A DNA stretch of 48,097 nucleotides from an uncultured Oscillospiraceae bacterium (GTDB lineage Bacteria > Bacillota > Clostridia > Oscillospirales > Oscillospiraceae), in contig CANRFA010000003.1 of NCBI GenBank assembly GCA_947629775.1, forward strand, positions 1 to 48,097, read 5' to 3'. Positions 23,839-33,214 of the stretch are shown here, in pieces; positions within the stretch are counted from its first letter, which is position 1; each line of letters opens with the position of its first letter. The position numbers were made by a program, and so were the translations under genes. A model generated the notes under the pieces. It was not told the origin of the DNA and made no database searches. It saw nothing but the letters and a program-made list of their open reading frames with translations.

Positions 23839-24186
23839 TCATTCCGAGACGTCCGTAAAGTCGAGCTTCGTCTTGCGGTCGTGCCAGGAGACATAGAGCT
23901 CCTCGCCCCGGTTCGTCCGCTCCTGGCGCACGTTCTCCAGGAACCCCTTCCAGAGGGCCTCGTCGGGCTTGGGGACGCCGGACTTGGAGACCGTGAGCGC
24001 CTCGGTCAGGTGCTCGTCCAGACTCCGCAGGGCGTCGCTGTCCAGCCAGGGCAGCAACGGCGTAACGAACTGGACGATCCTCCCGGGCATGGCCCAGCGG
24101 CCCAAGGCGTTATGGACAGCGGAGGTCAGAACAAAACCCAGTTCTCTGTCGTCCGCGCGGATCATGGGGACTTCCTTTGTTCCCAT
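23839..24186 (-). CDS. Conserved-looking 115-aa protein of unknown function
   Basis: MGTKEVPMIRADDRELGFVL begins an acidic soluble protein with a central stretch GRIVQFVTPLLPWLDSDALR and a charged end. It has no signal peptide or membrane segment and I recognise no family. The ATG at 24186 is preferred over an in-frame GTG at 24195 because AAAGGAG lies 8 bases upstream of the ATG and overlaps the GTG. It has its own promoter and terminator, so it is an independent, expressed gene. Confidence 0.75.
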   Translation of the reverse strand: MGTKEVPMIRADDRELGFVLTSAVHNALGRWAMPGRIVQFVTPLLPWLDSDALRSLDEHLTEALTVSKSGVPKPDEALWKGFLENVRQERTNRGEELYVSWHDRKTKLDFTDVSE

Positions 24187-24274
24187 CTTCGACACTCCTT
24201 TCCCTGATCATGGCTGCCGGCATTTTCGGCGTTCTGCACAACCGGTCGCGCAAACAGCAGCTCCTTTCCCGTCA

Positions 24275-24303
24275 AGTATACCACCGAATCTCCGCTGTTG
24301 CAA
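24275..24303 (-). promoter_or_regulatory. Promoter of the 115-aa gene
   Basis: On the minus strand TTGCAA (24303-24298), 17-base spacer ending GGTGG, TATACT (24280-24275). The leader is about 80 bases. Confidence 0.7.
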
Positions 24304-24441
24304 GAAGTGCGTCAGAATCCGCGCGGATTTTTTTGGGCAGGTTTCCACTCCCCGGGAAAGGGACTCTTCTTCGGGGCGAGAGATCTGAGGCGTGCCGGGT
24401 CTGAACAGCCGCTCTTCTCATGAGCAGTCCGGCGGCGGGGC

Positions 24442-25905
24442 TTATCCGCCGGTCCCCTCCATCCGTTCCGTTCCCAGGGAGAGACCGGAGACCGTCAGGT
24501 TGCCGCCGACCAGGAAGAAGCCGAGGCGCCGGCCAAGCCAGTTGTACATGCGAAATCCGAAGGCCAGGTCCCGGTTTACGTAGAGAAGGCCCAGAGTGCC
24601 GTCCACGTAGAGATCCAGCGCATACTCCCTGCCGGCCTCCAGGTCCAGGGGGCGCTCCATCTCCACCCCGTAGGGGAACATCTGTCCCCCGTCCTCGTAC
24701 ATGCGAAGGCCGGAGCGGAACTGGATCCGGTGGTACGCCGGCTCGAACATCAGGTAGTACCCGAAATCAAAGGCCTCGTCCACCTGCAGAGCCAGCCCGA
24801 AACGCTCCGGGCTGCCCTGAAAGACCAGAGTCGTCTGAATCCGGCAGCGCTCCGGAATGGATCCGCCCAGGGCCGACATGTAGCTGCCATCTGAGGTTCC
24901 CGTCAGAACACCGTCCGCGCTCTGCCAGGAACCGCTCAGGGGCACGACCTCCACGGTCCGCTCCGCCGGAAAGAGCGCCGAAAGGCTGTCCGGGGGACAG
25001 ACCCCCAGCGTCCCGTCTCCATGCTGGACGATCTGATGCACCACCAGACTGCCACCCCAGTTCCAGGCCCGGTAATCCTTCCCGAAGTCCTTCCCCGGAT
25101 CAAAGCCCTTGGCATTTTCCCCTTTGGTGGGATTCCAGCCATAGAGATACCGGTGCGCGCCGTCCCAAGCTGTCTTGGCGGCGTAGAAGGCCCGGCCATC
25201 GAAGGTATCCACCTTCGGGCGCAGCCAGGGACCGGAGGGCGAGCGGCTCATGCGGTAGAAGGTGCCAAACCCGTCCGAATAGTTGGAGTACAGGAGATAG
25301 TACCAGTCCCCCATGCGGAACAGATCCGGACACTCGTGGGCGCTGGGATTGCGGTGGTCCGAGTAGAAGGGCGGCCGGTATTCCCAGCGGGAGAGATCCT
25401 TCGAGACGCAGAGGCCCACACAGCCATTGCGCTCCGTGGGACCGTTCTTCCGGGCCGCCACCAGCATCCACCACTCCCGGGACTCCTCATTCCGGAAGAC
25501 GAAGGGATCCCGCCAGTCCGTCCGGCGGTAGATCACCCCGTCCGGCCCGAACTTCTCCTCCGGGCGGTCCGTCCAGTGCTCCAGGTCCGGACTGACCGCG
25601 TGGCGCACCCACTGGGCCACCGGCGTCTGATCAAAGTCAAAGCTGCAGTAAAACATGTGGTACAGACCATCCACCCGCAGAATGGAGCCGGTTCCGCCCT
25701 CGATCCCGGCGGGGCGCTCCTCTGTCACCCGGTGGCCCTCCATGGAGATCCGGTGCCAGCCCCGTATGACACGATCCCCTGGAGCGTCCGGGTTCCAGCC
25801 CTTCAGGTAGAAGTTTTCCATGCGGCCGGTCTCCTCGTCAAAGAAGGGGATCACGTCCCCCACCTTGGCGTATTCCGGCTCAAAAAACAGCGTGCATTCC
25901 GGCAT
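24442..25905 (-). CDS. GH32-like (clan GH-J) beta-fructosidase family protein
   Basis: The 487-residue cytoplasmic protein has a five-bladed propeller and C-terminal beta-sandwich. The three acidic positions expected of GH32 can be placed: Asp in KVGDVIPFFD (D17, where canonical enzymes have WMNDPNG), D133 in DWRDPFVF (RDP motif) and E191 in HECPDLF (EC motif). The first motif differs from classical invertases, so fructosidase activity is not certain. No signal peptide is present. The start at 25905 is preferred to 25911 because AGAGGGG abuts the latter and is 6 bases from the former. It is flanked by terminators and probably monocistronic; no clear promoter was found in 25906-26060. Confidence 0.8.
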   Translation of the reverse strand: MPECTLFFEPEYAKVGDVIPFFDEETGRMENFYLKGWNPDAPGDRVIRGWHRISMEGHRVTEERPAGIEGGTGSILRVDGLYHMFYCSFDFDQTPVAQWVRHAVSPDLEHWTDRPEEKFGPDGVIYRRTDWRDPFVFRNEESREWWMLVAARKNGPTERNGCVGLCVSKDLSRWEYRPPFYSDHRNPSAHECPDLFRMGDWYYLLYSNYSDGFGTFYRMSRSPSGPWLRPKVDTFDGRAFYAAKTAWDGAHRYLYGWNPTKGENAKGFDPGKDFGKDYRAWNWGGSLVVHQIVQHGDGTLGVCPPDSLSALFPAERTVEVVPLSGSWQSADGVLTGTSDGSYMSALGGSIPERCRIQTTLVFQGSPERFGLALQVDEAFDFGYYLMFEPAYHRIQFRSGLRMYEDGGQMFPYGVEMERPLDLEAGREYALDLYVDGTLGLLYVNRDLAFGFRMYNWLGRRLGFFLVGGNLTVSGLSLGTERMEGTGG

Positions 25906-26061
25906 TTCCATCCCCTCTTTCTTCCGTCCCGCCCTGGCGGGTAGCCGCGCATGGACCCGCCCGGGAAACCGGCGGCAGGCTCTCCCTCCGAACCGCTCTT
26001 CGGCGGCCCCGGGATCTGTACCGCTCCTTCTTTGTCTGTCCGGGAAGCGACCCTCTCCTAA

Positions 26062-26112
26062 GAAAAAACGTTCCGGAGAACTCCGCGAAGGGGCTCCCCG
26101 GAACGGTTTTCT
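26062..26112 (-). terminator. Terminator after the hydrogenase gene
   Basis: On the minus strand CGTTCCGG...CCGGAACG, with further pairing in the loop, is followed by TTTTTTCTTAG. The plus strand also has TTTTCTG on the other side. Confidence 0.85.
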
Positions 26113-26177
26113 GTCTTCCGCAGGCGGAAATCTCTCCCCCTGTCGGGTCCGAACCCGGAATACGGCGGTTCGGGTGA

Positions 26178-27629
26178 TCAGCTGCGGTGCATGGGCACCT
26201 TGTCCGCCCCCTGCATCTTCAGGTTCTCGATCACGCCGCGGCCATCCGCCTGACCGATCAGCTTGTCCCGGAACTTCTTGGCCTCCAGAACCAGCATGTT
26301 CTTGCTGGGGCCGCCCACGCAGCCGCCTTCGCAGACCATGCCCTCCACGAAGTCCGCGGGGAGCTTGCCGGCCCGCAGCATCAGCAGGGCTTTCCTGCAC
26401 TCGGCGGCGCCGCTGCACTTCATGACGTTGGGACTGATGTCCTCCCCCATCTCCTTGAAGCACTGTACCACGGCCGCAGTCACGCCGCCGCCGTCGCCGA
26501 AGCGCTTGCCGTAGACGGAGCTGGCCTGGTAGCTGTTCTCCTCGGGCTCCAGCTCGATGCCCTTGCCGTACATCAGGGAGCGGATCTCGCCGTAGGTCAT
26601 GGCGTAGTCCGCGTTGCCCTCGATGTGGTGGTCCTTGGCCTCGCTCTTCTTGGCGATGCAGGGCCCGATGAACACGGTCACGGTCTCGGGATCCTGGGCC
26701 TTCAGCATGCGGGACACGCCGCACATGGGAGAGACCGTGGTGGACATGTTGCCCTTGAGGGTGGGGAAGTGCATCTGAATCATGTTCACGAAGGCGGGGC
26801 AGCAGGAGGTGGTCATCTTTTTGCCCTCCTTGTAGGCTTCCGCCCACTCGGCGGCCTCGGCGGCGGCGGTCAGGTCTCCGCCCAGTCCAACCTCCACCAT
26901 ATCCGCGAAACCGGCCTTCTTCAGGGCGGTCCGCCAGCTGGCCATGGTGATGTTGGCCCCGAACTGTCCCTCGGTGGCGGGCGCTGCCATAGCGACAACC
27001 CGCTTGCCGGCCTTGATGGCGTTAATCACTTCCACGATGTCCGTTTTCGTGCCGATGGCGCCGAAGGGGCAGGTGTGGATGCAGGCGCCGCAGCGGATGC
27101 ACTTTTTCTCGTCAATGACGCAGATGCCATAGTCGTCGTAGGTGATGGCGTCCACCGGGCAGACCTTCTTGCAGGGGCGCTCCAGGTGGGCGATGGCGTT
27201 GTAGGGGCAGGCAGAGGCGCACTTGCCGCACTCCTTGCACTTGTTGGGGTCGATGTAGGCGTGGTGCATGCCCATGGTGATGGCGCCGAAACGGCAGGAC
27301 TTCTGGCATGCCTGGCCCATGCACTTGCGGCAGTTGTCTGTGACGATGTAGGAGGCAATGGGACACTCCTCGCAGGCCGGCCCGATGACCTGTACCACGT
27401 TGGAGGATTCCTTTCCGGTGGGGCTCTTGCCCTCCGCCAGACGGATCCGCTCCCGGATGATCTCCCTCTCCTTATAGATACAGCAGCGGAACTGGGCCCG
27501 GGGGCCGGGAATCAGCTGATAGGGCAGGACGTCCCGCTCCTCCTCCAGCTTTCCTTCCCAGGCCAGACGGGCGACCTCCAGCATGACCTGGTGCTTGACT
27601 TCCAGAATGGTGGCGTCGTTGGTTACCAT
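26178..27629 (-). CDS. [FeFe] hydrogenase, group B-like, monomeric
   Basis: The 483-residue protein carries an N-terminal Cys motif region (CEECPIASYIVTDNCRKC), several 4Fe-4S ferredoxin clusters (CKECGKCASACP, CKKVCP, CIRCGACIHTCP) and the H-cluster domain. H-cluster cysteines are C276 in TTSCCPAF, C324 in IGPCIAKKSE, and C433/C437 in MVCEGGCVGG. The TSCCP form of motif L1, in place of TSCSP, and the GPCIAKK form of L2 mark the group B type seen in gut Clostridia. It reversibly couples ferredoxin oxidation to H2. The ATG at 27629 has AAGGAGAG. No maturation genes (hydEFG) or partner subunits lie nearby. Confidence 0.93.
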   Translation of the reverse strand: MVTNDATILEVKHQVMLEVARLAWEGKLEEERDVLPYQLIPGPRAQFRCCIYKEREIIRERIRLAEGKSPTGKESSNVVQVIGPACEECPIASYIVTDNCRKCMGQACQKSCRFGAITMGMHHAYIDPNKCKECGKCASACPYNAIAHLERPCKKVCPVDAITYDDYGICVIDEKKCIRCGACIHTCPFGAIGTKTDIVEVINAIKAGKRVVAMAAPATEGQFGANITMASWRTALKKAGFADMVEVGLGGDLTAAAEAAEWAEAYKEGKKMTTSCCPAFVNMIQMHFPTLKGNMSTTVSPMCGVSRMLKAQDPETVTVFIGPCIAKKSEAKDHHIEGNADYAMTYGEIRSLMYGKGIELEPEENSYQASSVYGKRFGDGGGVTAAVVQCFKEMGEDISPNVMKCSGAAECRKALLMLRAGKLPADFVEGMVCEGGCVGGPSKNMLVLEAKKFRDKLIGQADGRGVIENLKMQGADKVPMHRS

Positions 27630-27647
27630 ACGGTCTCTCCTTCCTTC

Positions 27648-27663
27648 TTTCCTTATAAGGAAA
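27648..27663. promoter_or_regulatory. Perfect 16-bp palindrome before the hydrogenase gene
   Basis: TTTCCTTATAAGGAAA lies immediately upstream of the ribosome site. It could be a repressor operator or an mRNA stem that affects translation. Confidence 0.5.
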
Positions 27664-27828
27664 CTTGTTCGTCGGCGTGTCCCTTTTTCATCGGCGTTCC
27701 GCCCCGACCGCGGTTCCGAAGGCCATCCACCCCTTCGGAGCGCTTCGGCAGGCCAGACGTTCCCAGGCCCGGCGATCCGCACCGGCCCGCCGCAGCCAGC
27801 GGAGCGCGCATCTATCCATTCCGCCGTT

Positions 27829-27857
27829 ATGATACCAGAGGATTACCTGTCTGTCAA
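27829..27857 (-). promoter_or_regulatory. Promoter of the hydrogenase gene
   Basis: On the minus strand a perfect TTGACA (27857-27852), 17-base spacer ending CTGG, TATCAT (27834-27829). The leader is about 190 bases and contains a CCGAAGG/CCTTCGG stem (27716-27738) and the palindrome at 27648. From here to 28294 I see no gene: open frames are present but lack ribosome sites and protein-like composition. Confidence 0.8.
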
Positions 27858-28294
27858 TCCATGCATGCTATACTGTTTTTTCAGGTCAGAACGCGGAGAT
27901 GGGCAAAAGCGGGAGGATTCTGCCCTTTGGCTTCCCCGGAACCCGGCGACTCTGCCTCCTGGAAAGATCTTCTCCCCTCCCGTCCCATACATCGCCCATC
28001 TGCGGGAACTCCATCCCCGCTCCGCTGCCACACCCCTGTTTTGCAGAACGCGGCCGGAGGGCCCCCACGCAGCGGAAGGCGATCCGGCCGTCTCCTCCGG
28101 TCCAACCACTGCCACTTGGCCGCTACGGGGCAGCGGGCATCCCCCGAATCGGCTCCTCCGGAACATCTGTATTCGCAAAACACTCTTTCCTGAAAGACTT
28201 TCCCGCAGGCCCACCTTCCTCTTCCGGAGTTCAGACAGATCGCCTCCACAGGCCGGCAGTTCTCTTCGCCCCCCGCGCGCCCTGGTCCGGACGC

Positions 28295-28347
28295 AGAAAA
28301 AGCGCCGGTCTCCCCGTGTCCCGTGACACGATGGGAAACCGGCGCCT
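28295..28347 (-). terminator. Terminator after tRNA-Arg
   Basis: On the minus strand GCGCCGGT.TCCC pairs with GGGA.ACCGGCGC and is followed by TTTTTCTG. It starts 4 bases past the tRNA CCA end. Confidence 0.9.
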
Positions 28348-28350
28348 GGC

Positions 28351-28427
28351 TGGCACCCTCGATGCGATTCGAACGCATGGCCTTCCGCTTAGGAGGCGGA
28401 CGCTCTATCCTGCTGAGCTACGAGGGC
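28351..28427 (-). tRNA. tRNA-Arg (anticodon CCT)
   Basis: The cloverleaf folds with acceptor GCCCTCG/CGAGGGT, D arm GCTCAGCAGGATAGAGC, anticodon stem TCCGC/GCGGA with loop CTCCTAA, T arm ATGCGTTCGAATCGCAT, and an encoded CCA. It reads AGG codons. Confidence 0.97.
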
Positions 28428-28477
28428 AGATGAGGTCTGGCGGAAGATCTGAAGGGGTCCGCCGCACAGACTACGGT

Positions 28478-28506
28478 ATTTTACTCCAGCCCTTCCGGGC
28501 TGTCAA
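28478..28506 (-). promoter_or_regulatory. Promoter of tRNA-Arg
   Basis: On the minus strand TTGACA (28506-28501), 17-base spacer, TAAAAT (28483-28478). It lies about 50 bases upstream of the tRNA. Confidence 0.8.
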
Positions 28507-28527
28507 GCCCCAATTTCGGGGAAGATC

Positions 28528-28570
28528 CGGATTCCCGAGCCGGTTCCGCCGGAACCGGCCCGGGAATCCG
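28528..28570 (-). terminator. Long hairpin after potCD
   Basis: CGGATTCCCG.GCCGGTTCCG pairs almost perfectly with CGGAACCGGC.CGGGAATCCG. A second small CCCCGAAATTGGGG dyad follows. There is no T-run, but it is the only strong stem between potCD and tRNA-Arg. Confidence 0.6.
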
Positions 28571-28588
28571 AACCATACGGAAATGGTC

Positions 28589-30601
28589 TCAGATGCCAAG
28601 CTGCACCCAGAGCTCGTTGTAGAGCGCCCGGGTCTCGGGAGGCAGGCAGACGTACATCTCGCAGCGGTCCAGGACCTCCTGGGGCGCGGCGATGATATTA
28701 TAGATCTCCTCGTCCAGAGGTTCGTCGTACTGCTCCTCGTACCATTCGGGGTACATCTCCAGGGCCTCCTTATTGGGAGAGGCGTACCAGATGAAGTCCA
28801 TGTTGGCCAGGTTGGCGTCCGTGGAGGCGATGAAGTTGATCCAGGCCTCCGCTTCCTCCTTGTGAGGAGCGTCCTTCAGCACGCACATGGCGTCCACGAA
28901 CCAGTTGGTTCCTTCCTTCGGCCAGGCAAAGGCCAGGTCCTCGTTGTTCTCCAGCATGGTCAGGTAGTCGCCGGCGTAGTAGGTGGCGATGGCTGCGTTG
29001 CCGCCCTCCATGGTCTGGAAGACCTCGTCCATGACCTTGCCCTGGAAGACTCCCCGGCGGTTGGCGTCCGCCACCAGCTCGTAGGCCTCCCGGATCTCGT
29101 TTTCATCGGTCGTGTTCATGGAGTAGCCCAGATACTTGAGGGCGATGCCGAAGGCGTCCCGGGAGTTGCCGATCAGCAGGACCTTGCCGGCGTATTTGTC
29201 GTCGTACAGGCAGGACCAGCTGTCAATCTCCTCGTCCACCATGGTGGAATTATAGATAATGCCCACTGTGCCCCAGGTGTAGGGAACCGTGTACTTGTTC
29301 TCCGGGTCGTAGGGCAGATACTTGAAGCGGTCGTCGATCAGATCGAAGTTGGGAATGTTGTCGTAGTCGAGCTCCTCCAGCATGTCCTCCTCCAGCAGCT
29401 GGGAAATCATGTAGTCCGAAGGAACCACCACGTCGTAGTCCGCGCCGCCGCTCTTCAGCAGGGAGTAGAGGGTCTCGTTGGAATCCGTGGTCTGATAGTT
29501 GACCCGGATGCCGGTCTCCTCCTCGAACTGGTCGATGAGGTCCGTGTCGATGTACTCGCCCCAGCTGCAGACGTTGACCACAGGCTGGGAGGAGGTGAAG
29601 GCGGTCAGGGAGATGACCGTCACCAGGAAGACGGCGGTGGCCGCGAAGGCGCCGCCCCAGCGGATGTACTTGCCCTTCGGGGAGGAGAGGGTCTGAGAGA
29701 CCTTCTCCACAATGGGAGACTGCCGCACCGGCTGGCCGGCGGCGATCAGTTCCCGCTGCCGCTCCAGGCGGGCTTCCCGCACATTGTTGATCACCAGCAC
29801 GGCCAGCACCACCAGGAAGAGGATGGTGGAGACCGCGTTGACCACCGGCGTCACCCGCTTCTTGGTCATGCCGTAGATGGCCATGGCCAGCGTCTGGGTG
29901 GAGGAGCCGGCGGTGAAGTAGGAAATCACGAAGTCGTCCACGCTCATGGTGAAGGCGATCAGGGCGCCGGATACGATACCGGGCTTGATCTCCGGCAGAA
30001 TCACCTTCCAGAAGGCCTGCATCCAGGTGCAGCCCAGGTCCATGGCGGCGTCCACCAGGTTCTTGTCCATCTGGCGCAGACGGGGGCCCACGTTGAGGAT
30101 CACATAGGGGATGTCAAAGGCGATATGGGCCAGCAGCAGGGTTCCCATGCCCATGGTAAGACGGGTGGGAAGCTCCAGGAAAGACTGCTGGGCATTGAAC
30201 CACTCGGCAAACCCGCCCCAGAGGCCGAAGAAGGCCACAAAGAACAGACACATGGAGACGCCGGTGACAATATCCGCGTTCATCATGGGAATGTTGTTGA
30301 CGGTCAGCAGAACCTCCCGGCGACGGCGGCCCAGGGAGTAGAGCCCGATGGCGGCGAAGGTGCCCGCCACGGTGGAAATGGCCGTGGCCAGCAGGGACAC
30401 CAGCAGTGTGGTGGCCACCGCCTCCATGATCAGCCGGTTCTCCAGCAGATCGCCGTACCACTTCAGGGAGAAGCCCTGCCAGACGGCGGAGCTGTTGCCG
30501 GCGTTGAAGGAAAAGATGATCAGCAGAAAGATGGGCAGGTAGAGAAAGAGGAAGCACAGGCCGATCAGCAGGCGGCCGCCCAGACGTCCGTTCTTCTTCA
30601 T
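28589..30601 (-). CDS. potCD: Spermidine/putrescine permease PotC fused to binding protein PotD
   Basis: The 670-residue fusion has two parts. Residues 1 to about 265 are a PotC-type permease with six membrane segments and the EAA-like loop DAAMDLGCTWMQAFWKVILP. After a cytoplasmic linker, a membrane anchor (about 312-332, GAFAATAVFLVTVISLTAF) leads into a PotD-type polyamine-binding domain: VNVCSWGEYIDTDLIDQFEE at its start, YDVVVPSDYMISQLLEE, PYTWGTVGIIYN, and a C-terminal VQLGI. The fusion tethers the receptor to the channel and replaces a lipoprotein PotD. Its start overlaps the potB stop (ATGA). Known relatives of this layout occur in other Bacillota. It is last in the potABCD operon. 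Confidence 0.95.
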   Translation of the reverse strand: MKKNGRLGGRLLIGLCFLFLYLPIFLLIIFSFNAGNSSAVWQGFSLKWYGDLLENRLIMEAVATTLLVSLLATAISTVAGTFAAIGLYSLGRRRREVLLTVNNIPMMNADIVTGVSMCLFFVAFFGLWGGFAEWFNAQQSFLELPTRLTMGMGTLLLAHIAFDIPYVILNVGPRLRQMDKNLVDAAMDLGCTWMQAFWKVILPEIKPGIVSGALIAFTMSVDDFVISYFTAGSSTQTLAMAIYGMTKKRVTPVVNAVSTILFLVVLAVLVINNVREARLERQRELIAAGQPVRQSPIVEKVSQTLSSPKGKYIRWGGAFAATAVFLVTVISLTAFTSSQPVVNVCSWGEYIDTDLIDQFEEETGIRVNYQTTDSNETLYSLLKSGGADYDVVVPSDYMISQLLEEDMLEELDYDNIPNFDLIDDRFKYLPYDPENKYTVPYTWGTVGIIYNSTMVDEEIDSWSCLYDDKYAGKVLLIGNSRDAFGIALKYLGYSMNTTDENEIREAYELVADANRRGVFQGKVMDEVFQTMEGGNAAIATYYAGDYLTMLENNEDLAFAWPKEGTNWFVDAMCVLKDAPHKEEAEAWINFIASTDANLANMDFIWYASPNKEALEMYPEWYEEQYDEPLDEEIYNIIAAPQEVLDRCEMYVCLPPETRALYNELWVQLGI

Positions 30602-31452
30602 AACATCACCGCCTGTTCTTCGCCCTCACCGAAGTGGTTCATGACCACCATGCAGACCACGACGATCACCATCATCACCATGGAGATGGCGGCGCCCAGG
30701 TGGGGGTTATAGGCCCCGCCCAGGAACTGGTTCTCGATCAGGTCGCCCAGCATCATCTGGGTGCCTCCGCCCAGGAGGCGGGAGATGGCAAAGGTGGACA
30801 CGGAGGGAACAAATACCATGGTGACCCCGGAGAGTACGCCGGGCAGGGATAGGGGCAGAATCACCTTGCGGAACACGTTCACGGAGTTGGCGCCCAGGTC
30901 CTGGGCCGCCTCCAGCAGGGAGTTGTCCAGCTTGAGGATCACGGAGTAGATGGGAAGAATCATGAAGGGCAGGTAATTGTAGACCATGCCCAGCACCACG
31001 GCTCCGGGGGTGCGCAGCAGCTGGAAGTACTCGATATTGGACCCGGTGACGGAATTATAGAGGCTGATGAGCCCGATGCTGCGGAAGAGCTGGTTGAGCA
31101 GGCCGTTGTTCTCCAGGATGGACATCCAGGAGTAGGTCCGCAGCAGGAAGTTCATCCACATGGGCAGCATGATGAGCGCCATGGCGACCCGCTGGAACCC
31201 CTGGCCCTCCTTGGCCATCATGTAGGCCACCGGATAGCCGATCAGCAGGCAGACCAGCGTGGCGAGGATCGCCAGCCAGAAGGAGCGGACGAAGACCACC
31301 GCATAGTCCCCCATGCCCACGAAGTTCTCGCCGGTTACGAGGCCGTCCGCGCTCGTGACGGAGTAGACCGCCATAATGAGGATGGGAACCACCACGAAGA
31401 TGGCCATCCAGATCGTAAAGGGGATGGAGAGCCAGGAAAGTTTATTCTTCAT
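30598..31452 (-). CDS. potB: Spermidine/putrescine ABC permease PotB
   Basis: The 284-residue polyamine permease has six membrane segments and the loop [21 protein letters not shown] near residue 190 that contacts PotA. The ATG at 31452 lies inside the end of potA (11-bp overlap) with GGGG upstream; a longer in-frame start at 31512 is rejected because it reads antisense-like PotA sequence. It forms the channel with the PotC half of the fusion. Confidence 0.95.
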   Translation of the reverse strand: MKNKLSWLSIPFTIWMAIFVVVPILIMAVYSVTSADGLVTGENFVGMGDYAVVFVRSFWLAILATLVCLLIGYPVAYMMAKEGQGFQRVAMALIMLPMWMNFLLRTYSWMSILENNGLLNQLFRSIGLISLYNSVTGSNIEYFQLLRTPGAVVLGMVYNYLPFMILPIYSVILKLDNSLLEAAQDLGANSVNVFRKVILPLSLPGVLSGVTMVFVPSVSTFAISRLLGGGTQMMLGDLIENQFLGGAYNPHLGAAISMVMMVIVVVCMVVMNHFGEGEEQAVML

Positions 31453-32590
31453 CGTCCCCGACCCCCTGACTGATCTCGTCGAACTCCTCGGAATAGGAGG
31501 AGTAATCGCCAAACATGCCGGAGTATCTGGACTTCTTCATCACATGGAAGCCATCCGGGTCGATCTTGATCCCGATGTTGGACCCGACGGGGGCCAGATC
31601 CGTGGTCTGGATCAGCCACTTGAACCCATAGAAGTCCACGATGATATCGTACTGCATGCCCTTGAAGGTCACGTCCGTGACGGTGCCCTTCAGCTGGCCC
31701 TGCTCCAGGGGGACGATGTCCACGTCCTCCGGGCGGATGACCACGTCCACCGCCTCGTCCTTCTCAAAGCCGCTGTCCAGGCACTGGAACCTGCGGTTGA
31801 AGATCTCCACCACGCCGTCGGCGCGCATGATGCCGTCGATGATGTTGGACTCGCCGATGAAGTCGGCCACGAAGGCGTTCTGAGGCTCGTTGTAGATGTC
31901 CTTGGGGGACCCGATCTGCTGAATGCAGCCCTTATCCATGACGACGATGGTGTCGGACATGGCCAGAGCCTCCTCCTGGTCGTGGGTCACGTACACAAAC
32001 GTGATTTCCATGGCCTTCTGGATGCGCTTCAACTCTTTCTGCATATCCTTACGCAGCTTCAGGTCCAGGGCGCCCAGCGGTTCGTCCAGCAGAAGCACCT
32101 TGGGCCGGTTCACCAGGGCTCGGGCGATCGCCACCCGCTGCTGCTGGCCGCCGGACAGGGCGGTGGTCCTGCGCTTCTCAAAACCCTTGAGGTTGACCAC
32201 TTCCAGCATCTCCATAACCCTGGAGTGGATCTCCTCCTCCGGCAGCTTCACCTTCGCGCCGTTCGCATCCGTCTTCGGGATGCGCAGGCCGAAGGCCACG
32301 TTCTCGAATACGTTCAGGTGCGGGAACAGAGCGTACTTCTGAAAGACCGTATTGATGGCACGCCTGTACGGTGGGACAGAATTGATCCTCACACCATCGA
32401 AAAAAACATCCCCAGAGGTGGGCATCTGGAATCCGCCGATGATTCTGAGCGTCGTGGATTTGCCGCACCCACTGGGTCCGAGCAGCGTGAGGAACTCCTT
32501 ATCCTGGATATTCAGATTGATGTTGTCGAGCACCACGTCCTCGTCGAAGACCATGGTGCACCTGTCCAGACGGATCAGCTCCTTGGACAT
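31442..32590 (-). CDS. potA: Spermidine/putrescine ABC transporter ATPase PotA
   Basis: The 382-residue ATPase is close to the usual PotA length. It has Walker [11 protein letters not shown], signature [15 protein letters not shown], Walker [13 protein letters not shown], switch His VTHDQEEAL, and a C-terminal TOBE-type regulatory domain ([20 protein letters not shown]). GGGGAGGA precedes the ATG. It is first gene of the polyamine uptake operon and powers PotB/PotC. Confidence 0.96.
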   Translation of the reverse strand: MSKELIRLDRCTMVFDEDVVLDNINLNIQDKEFLTLLGPSGCGKSTTLRIIGGFQMPTSGDVFFDGVRINSVPPYRRAINTVFQKYALFPHLNVFENVAFGLRIPKTDANGAKVKLPEEEIHSRVMEMLEVVNLKGFEKRRTTALSGGQQQRVAIARALVNRPKVLLLDEPLGALDLKLRKDMQKELKRIQKAMEITFVYVTHDQEEALAMSDTIVVMDKGCIQQIGSPKDIYNEPQNAFVADFIGESNIIDGIMRADGVVEIFNRRFQCLDSGFEKDEAVDVVIRPEDVDIVPLEQGQLKGTVTDVTFKGMQYDIIVDFYGFKWLIQTTDLAPVGSNIGIKIDPDGFHVMKKSRYSGMFGDYSSYSEEFDEISQGVGDDEE

Positions 32591-32720
32591 GTATCCTCCC
32601 CCATTTCTTACTTAACGATGTCAGCTCCCTTGTTTTTTCATCCGTCGCCGCGGGGACGCGGGGTTCGACGACGCGTCCCTCTCAGCCGGACTTCCACGGA
32701 TAGCACGGATAGCAAGGGCG

Positions 32721-32749
32721 ACTATATCACCTGCACCCCCCGCTGTCAA
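32721..32749 (-). promoter_or_regulatory. Promoter of the pot operon
   Basis: On the minus strand a perfect TTGACA (32749-32744), 17-base spacer ending GGTGA, TATAGT (32726-32721). The leader is about 125 bases. The stretch 32750-33214 beyond it holds no convincing gene or structure. Confidence 0.8.
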
Positions 32750-33214
32750 TCGTCTTTCGGCCTTTTTTTCGTCAATTCGTCCTTTCCACTTCTCGAATGC
32801 TTCGCCCCCGGAACCGGGGCCCTCCCCGGACCTCTCCCACCCCGTTCCGGGGGGACGGACAGGAGCCTGACCGAAGCCGGAGCAAACCGCTTCCACACCC
32901 CGGACAGGGACCGATTTCCGGGGCAGAACCCGGAATTTTCTGTCATTTTTCGCAGTAAATCTCCTGTTTCGCCCGCTTCCCGTCCGTTTTCAGCCTCTTT
33001 CCCTGCCCTGCCGCTGTCCGCTTTTCGGCGGACATCCTCTCCGTTTCAGCTCTTTTCCCCCGCAACGGAAGAATTCCGGTCCGGACAGACTCCCCTCCCG
33101 GGTCTGCCCGAGCCGCCCGTCCAGTCCGCTTCGCGGCGGCCTGCCTTCGCCTGCCCTCCGAAGAAATGTCCCCGGACACTCCGGCTGCCTCATCCGGCTG
33201 AGAGCGGGCGCCAT

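Noticed and set aside
24442-26847. Extended 801-codon frame joining the GH32-like gene to sequence inside the hydrogenase gene
   Set aside because: The upstream part is a shadow of the hydrogenase and crosses a strong terminator at 26062-26112; homology starts only at 25905.
27899-28326. Open frames between the hydrogenase promoter and tRNA-Arg on both strands
   Set aside because: No ribosome sites, biased Arg/Pro/Ser composition and no similarity to known proteins; treated as non-coding.
32750-33214. Several overlapping frames upstream of the pot promoter
   Set aside because: None has a ribosome site or protein-like composition. The stretch lies between a promoter and a terminator and appears empty.
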